NCBI RefSeq assembly: GCF_003201285.1 | Contig: NZ_QICS01000009.1 | Coordinates: 1-64,000 of the forward strand | Source of the DNA: Lachnotalea glycerini | GTDB lineage: Bacteria > Bacillota > Clostridia > Lachnospirales > Lachnospiraceae | DNA length: 64,000 nt | Direction: 5' to 3' | Shown here: positions 17,031 to 26,033 of the stretch, in pieces | Numbering within the stretch: the first letter of the stretch is position 1 | Layout: every line of letters starts with the position of its first letter | Position numbers and translations under genes: made by a program | The notes under the pieces: model-generated | Seen by the model: the letters and a program-made list of their open reading frames with translations, nothing else | Told to the model about the DNA's origin: nothing | The model's database searches: none

Positions 17031-18077
17031 TTAATCGTCGCTGGGATCGACATCAATTAAAACTTTCATTGTGGTTTCAGCATTCTTATCTATGTATTCA
17101 TATGCCGACTGATACTCCTTAAACGAGAAATGCTTACTCATAAGAGGTTTTAGTTGTATCTTACCTTCCTCAACCAAGCGAATTGCATCCACATAGTCTT
17201 CATGCCTGTACATCATTGATGTATTTAGCTCTAATTCGGAATCGTTTAGCTTTGCAAGATCAACATTGGCCATACCTGCATATACAGCAACAAGGATTAT
17301 CTTACTGCCCTTTCTGGCATTCTGAATTGCCTGCTCCATTGTAATATCATTGCCTGCACAATCATAAATAATATCTGCTTTGTCTTCTCCAAAGCATTCC
17401 ACAAAAGCTTTGGCAAAATCAACCTTTTTAGTGTTATAAACAAAATCTGCTCCACACTTTTTTGCAAGCTCAAGCCGATAATCAGAAATGTCAGTTACCA
17501 TAACAATTTCAGCTCCCATAGCTTTCAATGATTGGCTTAGCATAATACCTATAGGGCCTGCACCAAGAACTGCTACTTTCATTCCTGCTACATTTCCAGC
17601 ACGCTTGCATGCATGAACTGTCACTGCAAGAGGCTCTATCATAGCACCTTCATCATAGGTCATACCGTCTGAAAGTGGTGTTACCTTAGATGCATCAACA
17701 ACAAAATACTCACTTGCCGTTCCGGTTGTTTGAAATCCCATAACCTTTAAGTTTTCACACAAGTTGTATTTTCCGTGTGTACATGGATAACATTTCTTGC
17801 AATATACCTGTGGCTCTATAGTGACCTTTTGTCCGATTTTAAATTCTGTTACTCCCTCACCTAATGCCTCTATTCTTGCCGATACTTCGTGCCCCTGAGT
17901 CAATGGATAGGTAACATAAGGATGTCTTCCGTGATATACATGAATATCACTTCCGCACACACCTATTCTTTTTATTTTTACCAATACCTCTTTGGCACTT
18001 ACCGTTGGAATCGGAATCTCTTGAAAGGTAATCTCATGTGGCGCAATCATTACTTCCTGTGTCATTGTCGTTTTCAT
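17031..18077 (-). CDS. Zinc-dependent alcohol dehydrogenase, sorbitol/polyol dehydrogenase-like, 348 aa (ADH1)
   Basis: Medium-chain dehydrogenase. Catalytic zinc ligands appear as GVCGSDIHVYHG and GHEVSA (Cys and His-Glu); the structural zinc site is a variant CKKCYPCTHGKYNLC. The Rossmann motif is LGAGPIG, followed by VTDISDYRLELAKKCGAD, whose Asp after strand 2 points to NAD. This suits polyol dehydrogenases. The start is placed at ATG 18077, where GAGGAG lies 9 bases upstream; a longer start at 18098 has none. It is the last gene of the transporter unit, 43 bases after the permease. It probably oxidises the imported sugar alcohol. Confidence 0.85.
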   Translation of the reverse strand: MKTTMTQEVMIAPHEITFQEIPIPTVSAKEVLVKIKRIGVCGSDIHVYHGRHPYVTYPLTQGHEVSARIEALGEGVTEFKIGQKVTIEPQVYCKKCYPCTHGKYNLCENLKVMGFQTTGTASEYFVVDASKVTPLSDGMTYDEGAMIEPLAVTVHACKRAGNVAGMKVAVLGAGPIGIMLSQSLKAMGAEIVMVTDISDYRLELAKKCGADFVYNTKKVDFAKAFVECFGEDKADIIYDCAGNDITMEQAIQNARKGSKIILVAVYAGMANVDLAKLNDSELELNTSMMYRHEDYVDAIRLVEEGKIQLKPLMSKHFSFKEYQSAYEYIDKNAETTMKVLIDVDPSDD

Positions 18078-18120
18078 AAGTTTTCTCCTCTGATTCAATT
18101 TATAGTTGTAACTTTATCTA

Positions 18121-19068
18121 CTATGCTACTACACGTTTTCTTTGTAAGCAGTCAAAGCCTACAGCAAGTGCTAGTACAAGTCCTTTTACTACCATTTGCA
18201 TATACGTACTTACGTTTAAGAGAACCATACCATTTGTCAATATGCCAATAATTAAAACACCGGCAACTACATTTGACATTTTTCCATAACCACCTGATAC
18301 AGAAACACCACCAAGTACAACGCAAGTAATTACGTCAAACTCATAGCCTTTTCCTGCGGTTGGCTGCGCAGAATTAGTACGAGAAAGCATTACAATACCT
18401 GCAAGCCCTGCAAATAGGCCAGATAATGCATAGATTAAATATTTGATAAATCCTACTCGAATACCGGAAAGCCTTGCAGCTTCCTCATTTCCTCCCACTG
18501 CGTAGAAATAGCGTCCAAAATAGGTTTTGTTCAAAATGAACGATCCAATTGCAAAACAGGCTATCATAATAATAACAGGAACCGGAATAGGTCCAATATA
18601 TCCTTGGCCAATAAACTTAAATCTTTCATCAAAACCATATACCGGAGTTCCGCCGGAGAGAAGATAGGCAGCACCTTCAAATATTATTTGTGTTGCAAAG
18701 GTGGCTATCAATGCCGGCATTCCAATAGAAGATACTAAAAATCCATTAATCACACCTATCATAGTAGCCATCAGTAAAGCGCAAATTACGGCTGCTGTCA
18801 TGCTAAAGCCACTGTTTACCATTAAATAAGCACATACAATATTTACAATCGTTATAATAGAACCGGTTGAAAGGTCAATGCCTGCTATCAGTATAACAAA
18901 GGTCATTCCAATTGATGCAATGCCATACATGGATACCTGTCTGGCTATGGTAAAGAGATTGGATGAGGAAAGGAATCTGTGATTTGCTAAAGCAAATCCT
19001 ATAAATAGAACTGCAAATACAACCCAAATTGCTTTACTTTTTAATTGATTGAGAACATTATTCTTCAT
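18121..19068 (-). CDS. Sugar ABC transporter permease, RbsC family, 315 aa
   Basis: Membrane subunit of a ribose-type (CUT2) importer. About ten hydrophobic segments span the length, with the family markers GIASIGMTFVILIAGIDLS near residue 55, GGNEEAARLSGIRV in the cytoplasmic loop that contacts the ATPase, and the C-terminal CVVLGGVSVSGGYG segment. Its start codon overlaps the end of the ATPase gene by 11 bases, implying translational coupling. It forms the pore with the ATPase at 19058 and the binding protein at 20657. Confidence 0.9.
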   Translation of the reverse strand: MKNNVLNQLKSKAIWVVFAVLFIGFALANHRFLSSSNLFTIARQVSMYGIASIGMTFVILIAGIDLSTGSIITIVNIVCAYLMVNSGFSMTAAVICALLMATMIGVINGFLVSSIGMPALIATFATQIIFEGAAYLLSGGTPVYGFDERFKFIGQGYIGPIPVPVIIMIACFAIGSFILNKTYFGRYFYAVGGNEEAARLSGIRVGFIKYLIYALSGLFAGLAGIVMLSRTNSAQPTAGKGYEFDVITCVVLGGVSVSGGYGKMSNVVAGVLIIGILTNGMVLLNVSTYMQMVVKGLVLALAVGFDCLQRKRVVA

Positions 19069-20569
19069 GTTGTACCTCCTTAACGGCAGATGCCATTCTC
19101 ATTATCGAATCCTGCTTAAATTCTTCTTTTTTTAATTCTCCTGTTATATGTCCTTCTGCCAAGACTAAAATTCTATCTGACATACCCATTAATTCTTCCA
19201 TTTCTGAAGAAATCAGCAGAATGGTTTTGCCTTTCTCTACCAAGTTATTCATTAACTTGTAAATTTCAAATTTAGCACCTACATCAATCCCGCGGGTAGG
19301 TTCGTCAAATATAATTAGTTCAGAATTTGCAGCAAGCCATTTCCCAAGTATTACCTTTTGTTGGTTTCCACCACTTAAATTCTTTACCAGCTGATTTAAT
19401 GTCGGAGTTTTTATCATTAATTCATCTTTATATTGATTGGCAATCTCTGTTTCTTGCTTTGAGCTAATGACGCAAGCCTTGGATATTTTCTTGTAGATTG
19501 GCATATTGATGTTATTCTTAATCGAAACTCCAAGCAATGCACCATGACGCTTTCGATCTTCCGGCACCAAAGCGATTCCATAATCGATCGCCTCACGAGG
19601 ACTCTTTGGATCAATCTCTTTTCCTTTAAATATTATCTTTCCTGAAGTTTTTCTTACGGAGCCAAATACCATCTGTGCTAGTTCCGTACGCCCTGCTCCA
19701 ACTAAACCGCCTAACCCCAAAACTTCTCCCTTTTTAATCTTCAAATTAATATCACTGTCACCATTTCCACATACATTATAAAGTTCAAGAACAATTTCAT
19801 CATCCTTGATACAATTTTTTCTGAGGGGAAAAGATTCTGTTAATGCACGTCCTACCATTAATTGAATCAATTCATCCACATGAGAATCTTTTGTAATAAG
19901 AGTTTTAATATATTCACCATCACGTAATACTACAATACGATCAGATAAGCGGTAAATTTCTTCTAGCCTGTGAGAAATGTAAATAATCGATACACCCTTT
20001 GCTCTTAGTAATTCACAGACCTTAAACATGCTTTCTACTTCTGCACTGGTAAGTGGTGCCGATGGTTCATCCATAATCAGTACTTTCGCATCCTGCTTAA
20101 TAGCTTTTGCAATTTCAATCATTTGCTGATAGCCCACTGTCAAATCACCTACTAAGGTTTTGGGATTAATTTTAATATTCAACTGTGCAAACGCCTTTTC
20201 TGCTTCCTTTTCCATTGCTTTCGTATCGACAATAAATCCCTTTTTGATCGGATTGCCAAGAAAAAGATTCTCTGCGGCTGAAAGACCTTTTACATTATTA
20301 AATTCCTGATAAATGATTGCTATTCCGTTCTCTGCGGCAAGCTGAGGTGTCATGCTGGTGAATTCTTTTCCATTAATCACAATTTTGCCTGATGTTGGAA
20401 TAACAGCACCGGAGCAAGTTTTAATTAAAGTTGATTTTCCCGCACCATTTTCTCCGATTAATGCCAGAATTTCACCTTTTTTAACCTCAAGTGAAACATC
20501 CTTTAAGGCAATCACACCCGGATATTCTTTTCTAATATGCTGCAACTCTAATACATATTCATCATTCAT
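19058..20569 (-). CDS. Sugar ABC transporter ATPase, RbsA/MglA family, 503 aa
   Basis: Tandem-domain ATPase of CUT2 sugar importers. The first domain has Walker A GENGAGKSTL (about residues 38-47), a signature reading LTVGYQQM in place of LSGGQQQ, and Walker B VLIMDEPSAPLT. The second domain has GLGGLVGAGRTEL (no Walker A lysine, as usual for this family), the signature LSGGNQQKV and Walker B LIIFDEPTRGID. Length is standard. A hairpin between this gene and the binding-protein gene upstream probably lowers its expression relative to the binding protein. Confidence 0.92.
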   Translation of the reverse strand: MNDEYVLELQHIRKEYPGVIALKDVSLEVKKGEILALIGENGAGKSTLIKTCSGAVIPTSGKIVINGKEFTSMTPQLAAENGIAIIYQEFNNVKGLSAAENLFLGNPIKKGFIVDTKAMEKEAEKAFAQLNIKINPKTLVGDLTVGYQQMIEIAKAIKQDAKVLIMDEPSAPLTSAEVESMFKVCELLRAKGVSIIYISHRLEEIYRLSDRIVVLRDGEYIKTLITKDSHVDELIQLMVGRALTESFPLRKNCIKDDEIVLELYNVCGNGDSDINLKIKKGEVLGLGGLVGAGRTELAQMVFGSVRKTSGKIIFKGKEIDPKSPREAIDYGIALVPEDRKRHGALLGVSIKNNINMPIYKKISKACVISSKQETEIANQYKDELMIKTPTLNQLVKNLSGGNQQKVILGKWLAANSELIIFDEPTRGIDVGAKFEIYKLMNNLVEKGKTILLISSEMEELMGMSDRILVLAEGHITGELKKEEFKQDSIMRMASAVKEVQHEE

Positions 20570-20600
20570 ACTTTTACCACACCATTCCTCTTTGATAAAA

Positions 20601-20631
20601 TGTGGAGCTGTTTATCATGACAGCTCCACAT
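20601..20631 (-). terminator. Intra-operon hairpin after the sugar-binding-protein gene
   Basis: TGTGGAGCTGT pairs perfectly with ACAGCTCCACA across an 8-base loop; on the minus strand it is followed by TTTTATC. It lies between the binding-protein gene and the ATPase gene, so it likely acts as a partial terminator or an mRNA 3' stabiliser. Confidence 0.75.
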
Positions 20632-20656
20632 TAACAATTTAGTCAATTACCGCGTA

Positions 20657-21721
20657 TTATTTATAATCTGCTAAATATTCTGCTGCATTTTCTGAGTCAA
20701 TAACAAGAAGCGGTCTTACAAGATTCTGGTCTTCAAAGGTTTCTCCGTTTAACAATCTCTCATATAAGTCTACAACTGCTTCTGCAGTCTTTTTGTTAGA
20801 GCCTTCAAATCCAACGGAAGCTCTGCTTGCTTCGCCGTTTACAATTGCTTCTAACTGTTGCTGTGTTGCGTCTGCTGAGAATATACCCATATCCTCTGGA
20901 ATTTTTCCACCAGTAGCTGTCATAAAAGCTTCATTTGCTCCAATATCACCGCCTGCTCCAATAGAGCATACCACCTTTACATCCGGATTAGCTTGAAGAA
21001 TTGTTTCCATATTTGACAATGCTGTCTGCGCATCAAGTGCTGGCTGCTGTGCAACTACTTCATAGTTATCCTTACAGATTTCTTCCAACGCTGCTAAAAT
21101 ACCATTTTCTCTTTCTAACAAAATTGGTGTTTGAGGATAATTCATAATTGCTACCTGAGCCTTATTATCTGCTGAATAGTGATCGTTAATGAAATTTGCA
21201 GCTTCCTGACCAATTGAATAACCTAACTTCGTATTGTCAAGAATCCAGTTAAGATCTGTATTTGTCATCTTATCATCCCAACACATAACCTTGATTCCGG
21301 CATCCCTTGCTTCTTTTAAATAATCCTCAATTGCGTTTGGATCAGATGGGTGAACCATGATTAAATCTACTTGATCTGTTATGAAATTCTCAATCTGCTG
21401 AATCTGAGTTGCTGAGCTATCATTACAAGCAAGAACTGTATAATCCCAGCCTTTTTCTTTCATTAATGTCTCAACCACTCCAAATACACCTGCCCAATAG
21501 CTGTTTTCCAGAGATTGAATTGTAATACCAACCTTAAATGTCTTTTCTGCGTCCTGATCTTTTGCAGTATCCGTGGTTGTCTGTGTGGAGTCTGTTGTTT
21601 TTGTATCTTCTGTTTTTGTAGTATCTTCACTGGCAGTCTCCTGTTTGCTTGAGCTACAGCCTGCCAATAATGTCGCCACCATTGCGGTAGCAAGTAATAA
21701 TGCCATAATTTTCTTTCTCAT
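20657..21721 (-). CDS. Sugar-binding lipoprotein, RbsB/periplasmic-binding family, 354 aa
   Basis: Extracellular solute receptor of the CUT2 importer. The N-terminus is a lipoprotein signal peptide with lipobox LLAGC (cysteine near residue 22), followed by a low-complexity Ser/Thr/Asp/Lys linker to about residue 62. The type I binding fold follows: KVGITIQSLENSYWAGVFG, QIQQIENFITDQVDLIMVHPSD, and CSIGAGGDIGANEAFMTATGG. A clear GGAGG precedes the ATG. The gene lies between SDR2 and the ATPase gene; the sugar is not predictable, but a pentose or pentitol fits the neighbours. Confidence 0.9.
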   Translation of the reverse strand: MRKKIMALLLATAMVATLLAGCSSSKQETASEDTTKTEDTKTTDSTQTTTDTAKDQDAEKTFKVGITIQSLENSYWAGVFGVVETLMKEKGWDYTVLACNDSSATQIQQIENFITDQVDLIMVHPSDPNAIEDYLKEARDAGIKVMCWDDKMTNTDLNWILDNTKLGYSIGQEAANFINDHYSADNKAQVAIMNYPQTPILLERENGILAALEEICKDNYEVVAQQPALDAQTALSNMETILQANPDVKVVCSIGAGGDIGANEAFMTATGGKIPEDMGIFSADATQQQLEAIVNGEASRASVGFEGSNKKTAEAVVDLYERLLNGETFEDQNLVRPLLVIDSENAAEYLADYK

Positions 21722-21800
21722 AATTGTATCCTCCTATTTCATTATGTATAAACAGCACTATGCTATTTATTTCGAATACGAATGCTTGTATAAATTATAG

Positions 21801-22565
21801 TTACACTACGGTAAAGCAGCCATCTATAATCATGTCACAACCGGATGTGTAGGTGGCAGCATCTGAAAGTAAATAAATGACCGCTCCTGCTAATTCTTCT
21901 GGCGTTCCCATTCTCTTATACGGTATGGATTCAATCCATAGCTTCTGCCATTCAGGATTAGAATTTCCAGTAATGGCGGTTTTTATATATCCAGGACTGA
22001 TTGAGTTAACTCGTATTCCTTTCTTAACCCACTCTACTGCAAGAGATTTTGTCATATGAGCAACAGCCGCCTTGGAAGCATTATAAGACGCTTGTCCCTG
22101 TGGAATATTAACAATGGTTGCTGACATGGAAGCCGTATTTACAATATTTCCTGTCTTGTTATTCTCAACTAAATACTTACCAAACTTTTGTGCTACATAA
22201 AAGGCTCCGTTAAGATTTACATCAATTACCTTTAACCAGTCGCCTGGTTCACATTCCAGTGCAGGCTTGTGCACGCAGATTCCTGCATTATTAAATAGTA
22301 AGTCAAGTGTTCCCATATCCTCGGCCGCCTGATTGATACAATCCGAAACACTGTCTGGTTTTGTTACATCACAGATATACGCTTTTGCGCGTACTCCATA
22401 TTCTTTTGCTATCTTCTCTGCTACCGCTGTGGCATCTGCCATATCAAATATTGCGATATCAGCTCCTGCATCTGCGATATAAGATGCTACAACTTCTCCG
22501 ATGCCCTGATTTCCACCAGTTACAATACATACTTTTCCTTTCAATGAAAAAATGTCATGTTTCAT
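21801..22565 (-). CDS. Short-chain dehydrogenase/reductase, 254 aa (SDR2)
   Basis: Classical SDR with GGNQGIGEV cofactor motif, an acidic IFDMAD after strand 2 (NAD preference), NNAGI, catalytic NTASMSA and YNASKAA, and PGYIKTAI. Strongly similar to SDR1 across the chain, for example in the SMSATIVNIPQGQASYNAS stretch, so the pair arose by duplication. It opens the unit SDR2, binding protein, ATPase, permease, ADH1. A polyol-to-ketose or sugar-acid oxidation is the likely role. Substrate not predictable. Confidence 0.85.
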   Translation of the reverse strand: MKHDIFSLKGKVCIVTGGNQGIGEVVASYIADAGADIAIFDMADATAVAEKIAKEYGVRAKAYICDVTKPDSVSDCINQAAEDMGTLDLLFNNAGICVHKPALECEPGDWLKVIDVNLNGAFYVAQKFGKYLVENNKTGNIVNTASMSATIVNIPQGQASYNASKAAVAHMTKSLAVEWVKKGIRVNSISPGYIKTAITGNSNPEWQKLWIESIPYKRMGTPEELAGAVIYLLSDAATYTSGCDMIIDGCFTVV

Positions 22566-22968
22566 ATCTTATCCCTCTCTTTTTATTATGAATAGCAAGA
22601 CTTGTATACCTATAGTTAAATATACTTGAAATTATTTTTTAAAATAGTTTTGTAAAATTACTTTGTTTAACTCTTTAATTTACTTTACTACACATTGTTT
22701 ATAATGTCAATAATTTATTTAAAAAAATTATTTTTCATATGCACTTTGACCAACTTTTAACAATGTTATAGAAATCGTATGACTATTTTTGTGTATTTCG
22801 TCTAGTTCATTCCATATTTTATCAGCATATTTTGTTTAAGTTTTAACAAATAGGCTGCTTTTGCCCATCTGCACATTTTAACATTCTTTTGACATCACAA
22901 GCGTTCCTTCCTTTCCATGTCTCCTTCACTATTCTTTCCCATTTTACAGCCATTATGTTTAAAATGCT
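22566..22968. promoter_or_regulatory. Intergenic region with promoter area and degenerate operator copy 2
   Basis: This 403-base AT-rich gap lies upstream of SDR2. At 22634-22655, ATTTTTTAA and GTTTTGTAA are spaced with the same 13-base period as the motif at 16882 and 24061, although the match is imperfect. It lies 69 bases from the SDR2 start. I see no gene, long hairpin or RNA in the rest of the gap. Confidence 0.35.
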
Positions 22969-23997
22969 TTAATTGCCAATTTTAATTACAACTTTGCCCT
23001 TTCTTCTATATTCCTCATCTTCAAATACCTTTACACAGTCCTCAAGCTCAACAATATCACTGATTAGCTCTTTTACATTTAATTTCCCGGATTCCAAAAG
23101 TGCAATTGTTCTTTGTGCTGTGTAAGGATTAATAAAGGAAGAAGTCAGCTTTAATTCTTTCTTAAATACAACATCGGGCTTTATGGTTAGCTGTGCTTTT
23201 GGACCTGTCAATCCGTACATCATAACAGTTGCACCCTTACCCGCCCACTCAATTGCATTGCTAATTGTATTAATATTTCCTACGCATTCTATTACAGTAT
23301 TGATATTGTTACATTCAGACTTTAATATTGCTGTTGTATCTTCTGTTAGCGGATTAATAGTTAAATCCGCCCCAAGCTTTAAGGCAAGCTCTCTTTTTAC
23401 AGCAACCGGCTCAGACAAAATTACCTTGCTGGCACCTGCCATTTTGGCCAATTGAAGCAAGATAAGACCAATTGGTCCGCCACCAATAATAAGAACCTCG
23501 TCACCAAGCTTTATATTACACAAATCAATTCCATGAATGCAGCAAGAAACCGGCTCTGTCATAGATGCGGTTAAGGCATCCATACCATCTTTAAAAGGAA
23601 AGACCTGCTTTTCACATACCACGCAATATTCTGCAAATCCTCCGTTTACCGTAGTTCCAATTCCAACTACATTTTCGCAAAATTGCTCCATTGCATTTTT
23701 ACAATAATAGCATTCTCCACACATATCATTTGGATCTACTGTAACAAGATCTCCAATCTTAACTTTTGTCACTTTAGATCCTATTTTTTCTACAATACCA
23801 GAAAACTCATGTCCCATGACAAGAGGCGGCATCACTTCAAATGCACCTCCATCTCCATTGTATATATGTATATCTGTACCGCATACACCACAATACTTTA
23901 CCTTAATCAAGACATCTGTTTCGCCGATTTGAGGAATCTCAATCTCCTCAATACAAAGATCTCTTGCTCCTTTATACACCAATGCTTTCATTTTCAC
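22969..23997 (-). CDS. Zinc-dependent alcohol dehydrogenase, sorbitol/threonine dehydrogenase-like, 342 aa (ADH2)
   Basis: Medium-chain zinc dehydrogenase. The catalytic zinc site is GVCGTDIHIYNG plus GHEFSG. The structural zinc site is complete (CGECYYCKNAMEQFC). The Rossmann motif is IGGGPIG, followed by LSEPVAVKRELALKLGAD with Glu at the cofactor-selectivity position, suggesting NAD. It differs in its structural zinc motif from ADH1. A GTG start at 23997 is supported by AGGAGG 7 bases upstream; an ATG two codons later would be too far from it. It is a single-gene unit preceded by operator copy 3. Two MDRs and two SDRs in one island suggest successive or alternative polyol oxidations. Confidence 0.85.
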   Translation of the reverse strand: MKMKALVYKGARDLCIEEIEIPQIGETDVLIKVKYCGVCGTDIHIYNGDGGAFEVMPPLVMGHEFSGIVEKIGSKVTKVKIGDLVTVDPNDMCGECYYCKNAMEQFCENVVGIGTTVNGGFAEYCVVCEKQVFPFKDGMDALTASMTEPVSCCIHGIDLCNIKLGDEVLIIGGGPIGLILLQLAKMAGASKVILSEPVAVKRELALKLGADLTINPLTEDTTAILKSECNNINTVIECVGNINTISNAIEWAGKGATVMMYGLTGPKAQLTIKPDVVFKKELKLTSSFINPYTAQRTIALLESGKLNVKELISDIVELEDCVKVFEDEEYRRKGKVVIKIGN

Positions 23998-24060
23998 CTT
24001 AATACCTCCTAATTTCTATATTGGGTTCATATTCAGTTTCTTATCACCATTGGTAAATAT

Positions 24061-24082
24061 ATTTTATAATTACATTTTATAA
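24061..24082. promoter_or_regulatory. Candidate sugar-island operator, copy 3
   Basis: ATTTTATAA at 24061 and again at 24074, a 13-base period, 64 bases upstream of ADH2. Same TTTTATA-N6-TTTTATA core as copy 1. The rest of the gap (23998-24386) is AT-rich and shows no gene. Confidence 0.5.
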
Positions 24083-24386
24083 AACATATTAACTTAATCG
24101 ATATACTATCATATTCTATTACATTGTCAATATCTTTGTATAAATCATTGTATAATTCTATTTTTGTATTATTATTTTTATATATATTGATTATAGTTTT
24201 TTATATTTTACTTTTTTCACTGTATAATCCGTCTGTTTATTATATTCTTTATTAAACTATTTAATTAAGTATTTAGTTCATATTATCACCTCTTTTTTTT
24301 CCTGTCAACATTAATATTTTTAATTTTAAAAAATATTAAATTGAACTTACTTTTATTATGAATTTTGAACCAGTTCCAAATAAAAC

Positions 24387-24520
24387 TCTCACTACTCATT
24401 TATGAGAACCACCGATACTTCACAAGTCGAATATACGTAGTGATATCTTCCTTGCACATCCCGCTTGGATTACTATCGATACAATAAGAATTTGGGAGGA
24501 AATTCTTATTTATATAAAAA
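24387..24520 (+). repeat. Diverged intergenic element, copy B
   Basis: Shares an ordered set of blocks with the element at 44048-44177: CTCACT..CA..TGAGA, CGAATA, TTCC.TTGCA, CATCC.GC..GGA, then an inverted-repeat hairpin (here AATAAGAATTT/AAATTCTTATT at 24483-24510) and an A-rich end. It has no coding potential. It abuts the terminator of the ROK gene. The relation between the two copies is from hand alignment and is moderately supported. Confidence 0.4.
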
Positions 24521-24558
24521 TACACAGGAGCAGAGTAATTTACTCTAGTGCTCCTGTG
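24507..24558 (-). terminator. Terminator of the second ROK gene
   Basis: CACAGGAGCA pairs with TGCTCCTGTG, with a further inner GAGTAA/TTACTC stem (24523-24558); the minus-strand 3' side reads TTTTTATATAAATAA. Confidence 0.85.
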
Positions 24559-24582
24559 CGCTTATATTTTATACTTTTTATT

Positions 24583-25743
24583 TTAAATTTTACAGATGAA
24601 AGACTCTACACACTGTAGCGCAGCTCCCAAGGCTGATGCCTCTACCTTATAGCGACAAGGTAAAATATAAGTACCGTCAGTTTCAAACGTATTACGGCTT
24701 TCTGCCTTTTCTCTCAATCTTGCTATATACGGCTCAATAAAGCTGCCAACATAACCTCCAATGATAACTCTGCAATCAAATACCATTCTCAGATTGTTTA
24801 CTTCAATTGCCAAATAATTCAGATATTCCTCCCATATTGCAGCATAAGAGTCATTTCCGTCTTTAAGCTCTTCAAAGAATTTCTCCAAGCTTTCATCTGC
24901 ATGTCTGGCAAGAACCTTAGCAGAGCAATACGTATCAACGCAACCATTTTTCCCGCAATAGCAGTGATTTCCACCCGGCACTAAAGTCATATGTCCAAAC
25001 TCTCCAGCACGCAGATTATCTCCCAAATAAAGCAGACTGTTAATCATATCGTGTTCACCGAATGAATCATGCTCTTGTATAATTGCTCCACCTACATAAT
25101 TGCTCAGTGATAGATATGCAGCATTAAATTTATCTTCGATATGATATATTTCAGCAATTCCAGCAGCATTTGCATCATTAATAAAAGTACATGGATAAGG
25201 AATAAATTCTGTAAACACACTGCAATCAACATTAGTAATATTCAAGGCATGACTGTAAATAATTTTGTTGCTGAGTAAATTAATAATACCCGGGATTGAT
25301 ATTCCTACACCGCCAATATTAAAATCCGTCCCAGCCCCTTCCGCTAAAAAGGTTTTTGCTATATCTGCCATTTCTTTATAATAATCTCTTTTATTACGGT
25401 AGATTTTGCTTACGCGCTTATGTCTTAATATTTCACCGGATAGATTAGTCAGCACAAGTCCAACGTGATTTTGTGTGATATCAATACCCATAGCGTAAAA
25501 TACATCTTGAACCGGCGCTATGGCTGTTGCCTTACGTCCACCGGTTGACTGAAATTCACCTACCTCTAAAACCAGACCTTCCAGTAACAGTTCATTGATA
25601 TTTTGTAGAACAGTCGGCGTACTTATTCCAAGTGCCGACGCTATATCCGGCCTTGATACTCGTTCATACTTATTAACATATCGAAAAATACGATTCCTGT
25701 TAATTTTTTTTACTTCTATGTTACTTGCCCTCTTGCTTGGCAT
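24583..25743 (-). CDS. ROK family transcriptional regulator, 386 aa
   Basis: Paralog of the ROK protein at 13145. The winged helix-turn-helix (RPDIASALGISTPTVLQNINELL, about residues 33-55) is followed by a ROK domain with FINDANAAGIAE, the GEFGHMTLVPGGNHCYCGKNGCVD zinc site and a degenerate phosphate loop (GIDITQNHVG). Unlike its paralog it keeps the ND motif, so it is closer to the ancestral kinase in that position, but it still reads as a sensor-repressor. It is divergent from the GH5 cellulase; the gap holds an operator-like dyad and copy 4 of the 13-base-period motif. It may control the cellulase, itself and perhaps the sugar island. Confidence 0.88.
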   Translation of the reverse strand: MPSKRASNIEVKKINRNRIFRYVNKYERVSRPDIASALGISTPTVLQNINELLLEGLVLEVGEFQSTGGRKATAIAPVQDVFYAMGIDITQNHVGLVLTNLSGEILRHKRVSKIYRNKRDYYKEMADIAKTFLAEGAGTDFNIGGVGISIPGIINLLSNKIIYSHALNITNVDCSVFTEFIPYPCTFINDANAAGIAEIYHIEDKFNAAYLSLSNYVGGAIIQEHDSFGEHDMINSLLYLGDNLRAGEFGHMTLVPGGNHCYCGKNGCVDTYCSAKVLARHADESLEKFFEELKDGNDSYAAIWEEYLNYLAIEVNNLRMVFDCRVIIGGYVGSFIEPYIARLREKAESRNTFETDGTYILPCRYKVEASALGAALQCVESFICKI

Positions 25744-25845
25744 CTTACAATCTCCTAACTCTTTTCTAATATTCTTTATTAAAGTATTTATATTAGTTAG
25801 TATAACCTTGCTGTATCAAACATACAAGCAAAAAAACTATTATTT

Positions 25846-25867
25846 TTTTTATATTAATTTTTTATAT
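25846..25867. promoter_or_regulatory. Candidate sugar-island-type operator, copy 4
   Basis: TTTTTATAT at 25846 and 25859, again a 13-base period, containing the core TTTTATA-N6-TTTTATA. It lies between the divergent ROK and cellulase genes. Confidence 0.4.
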
Positions 25868-25873
25868 AGGAAA

Positions 25874-25917
25874 AAAGTTAGATAGATCAAAATAATTATT
25901 TTATTTTGTCTAACTTT
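25874..25917. promoter_or_regulatory. Long dyad before the GH5 cellulase
   Basis: AAAGTTAGA (25874-25882) and TCTAACTTT (25909-25917) are perfect inverted repeats, with an inner AAAATAATTATTTT palindrome between them. The dyad ends four bases before a consensus TATAAT (25922-25927) on the plus strand, a position suited to repression of the cellulase promoter. Confidence 0.5.
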
Positions 25918-26033
25918 GTAGTATAATTCTTTCAGGATACTTTATTAAAATTCTTATAAAGACTATATCTTTATATCTATAAGATAAAGCATCTGAATGA
26001 ACATAAACAATCATTATGATAGGGGGAAATTGA

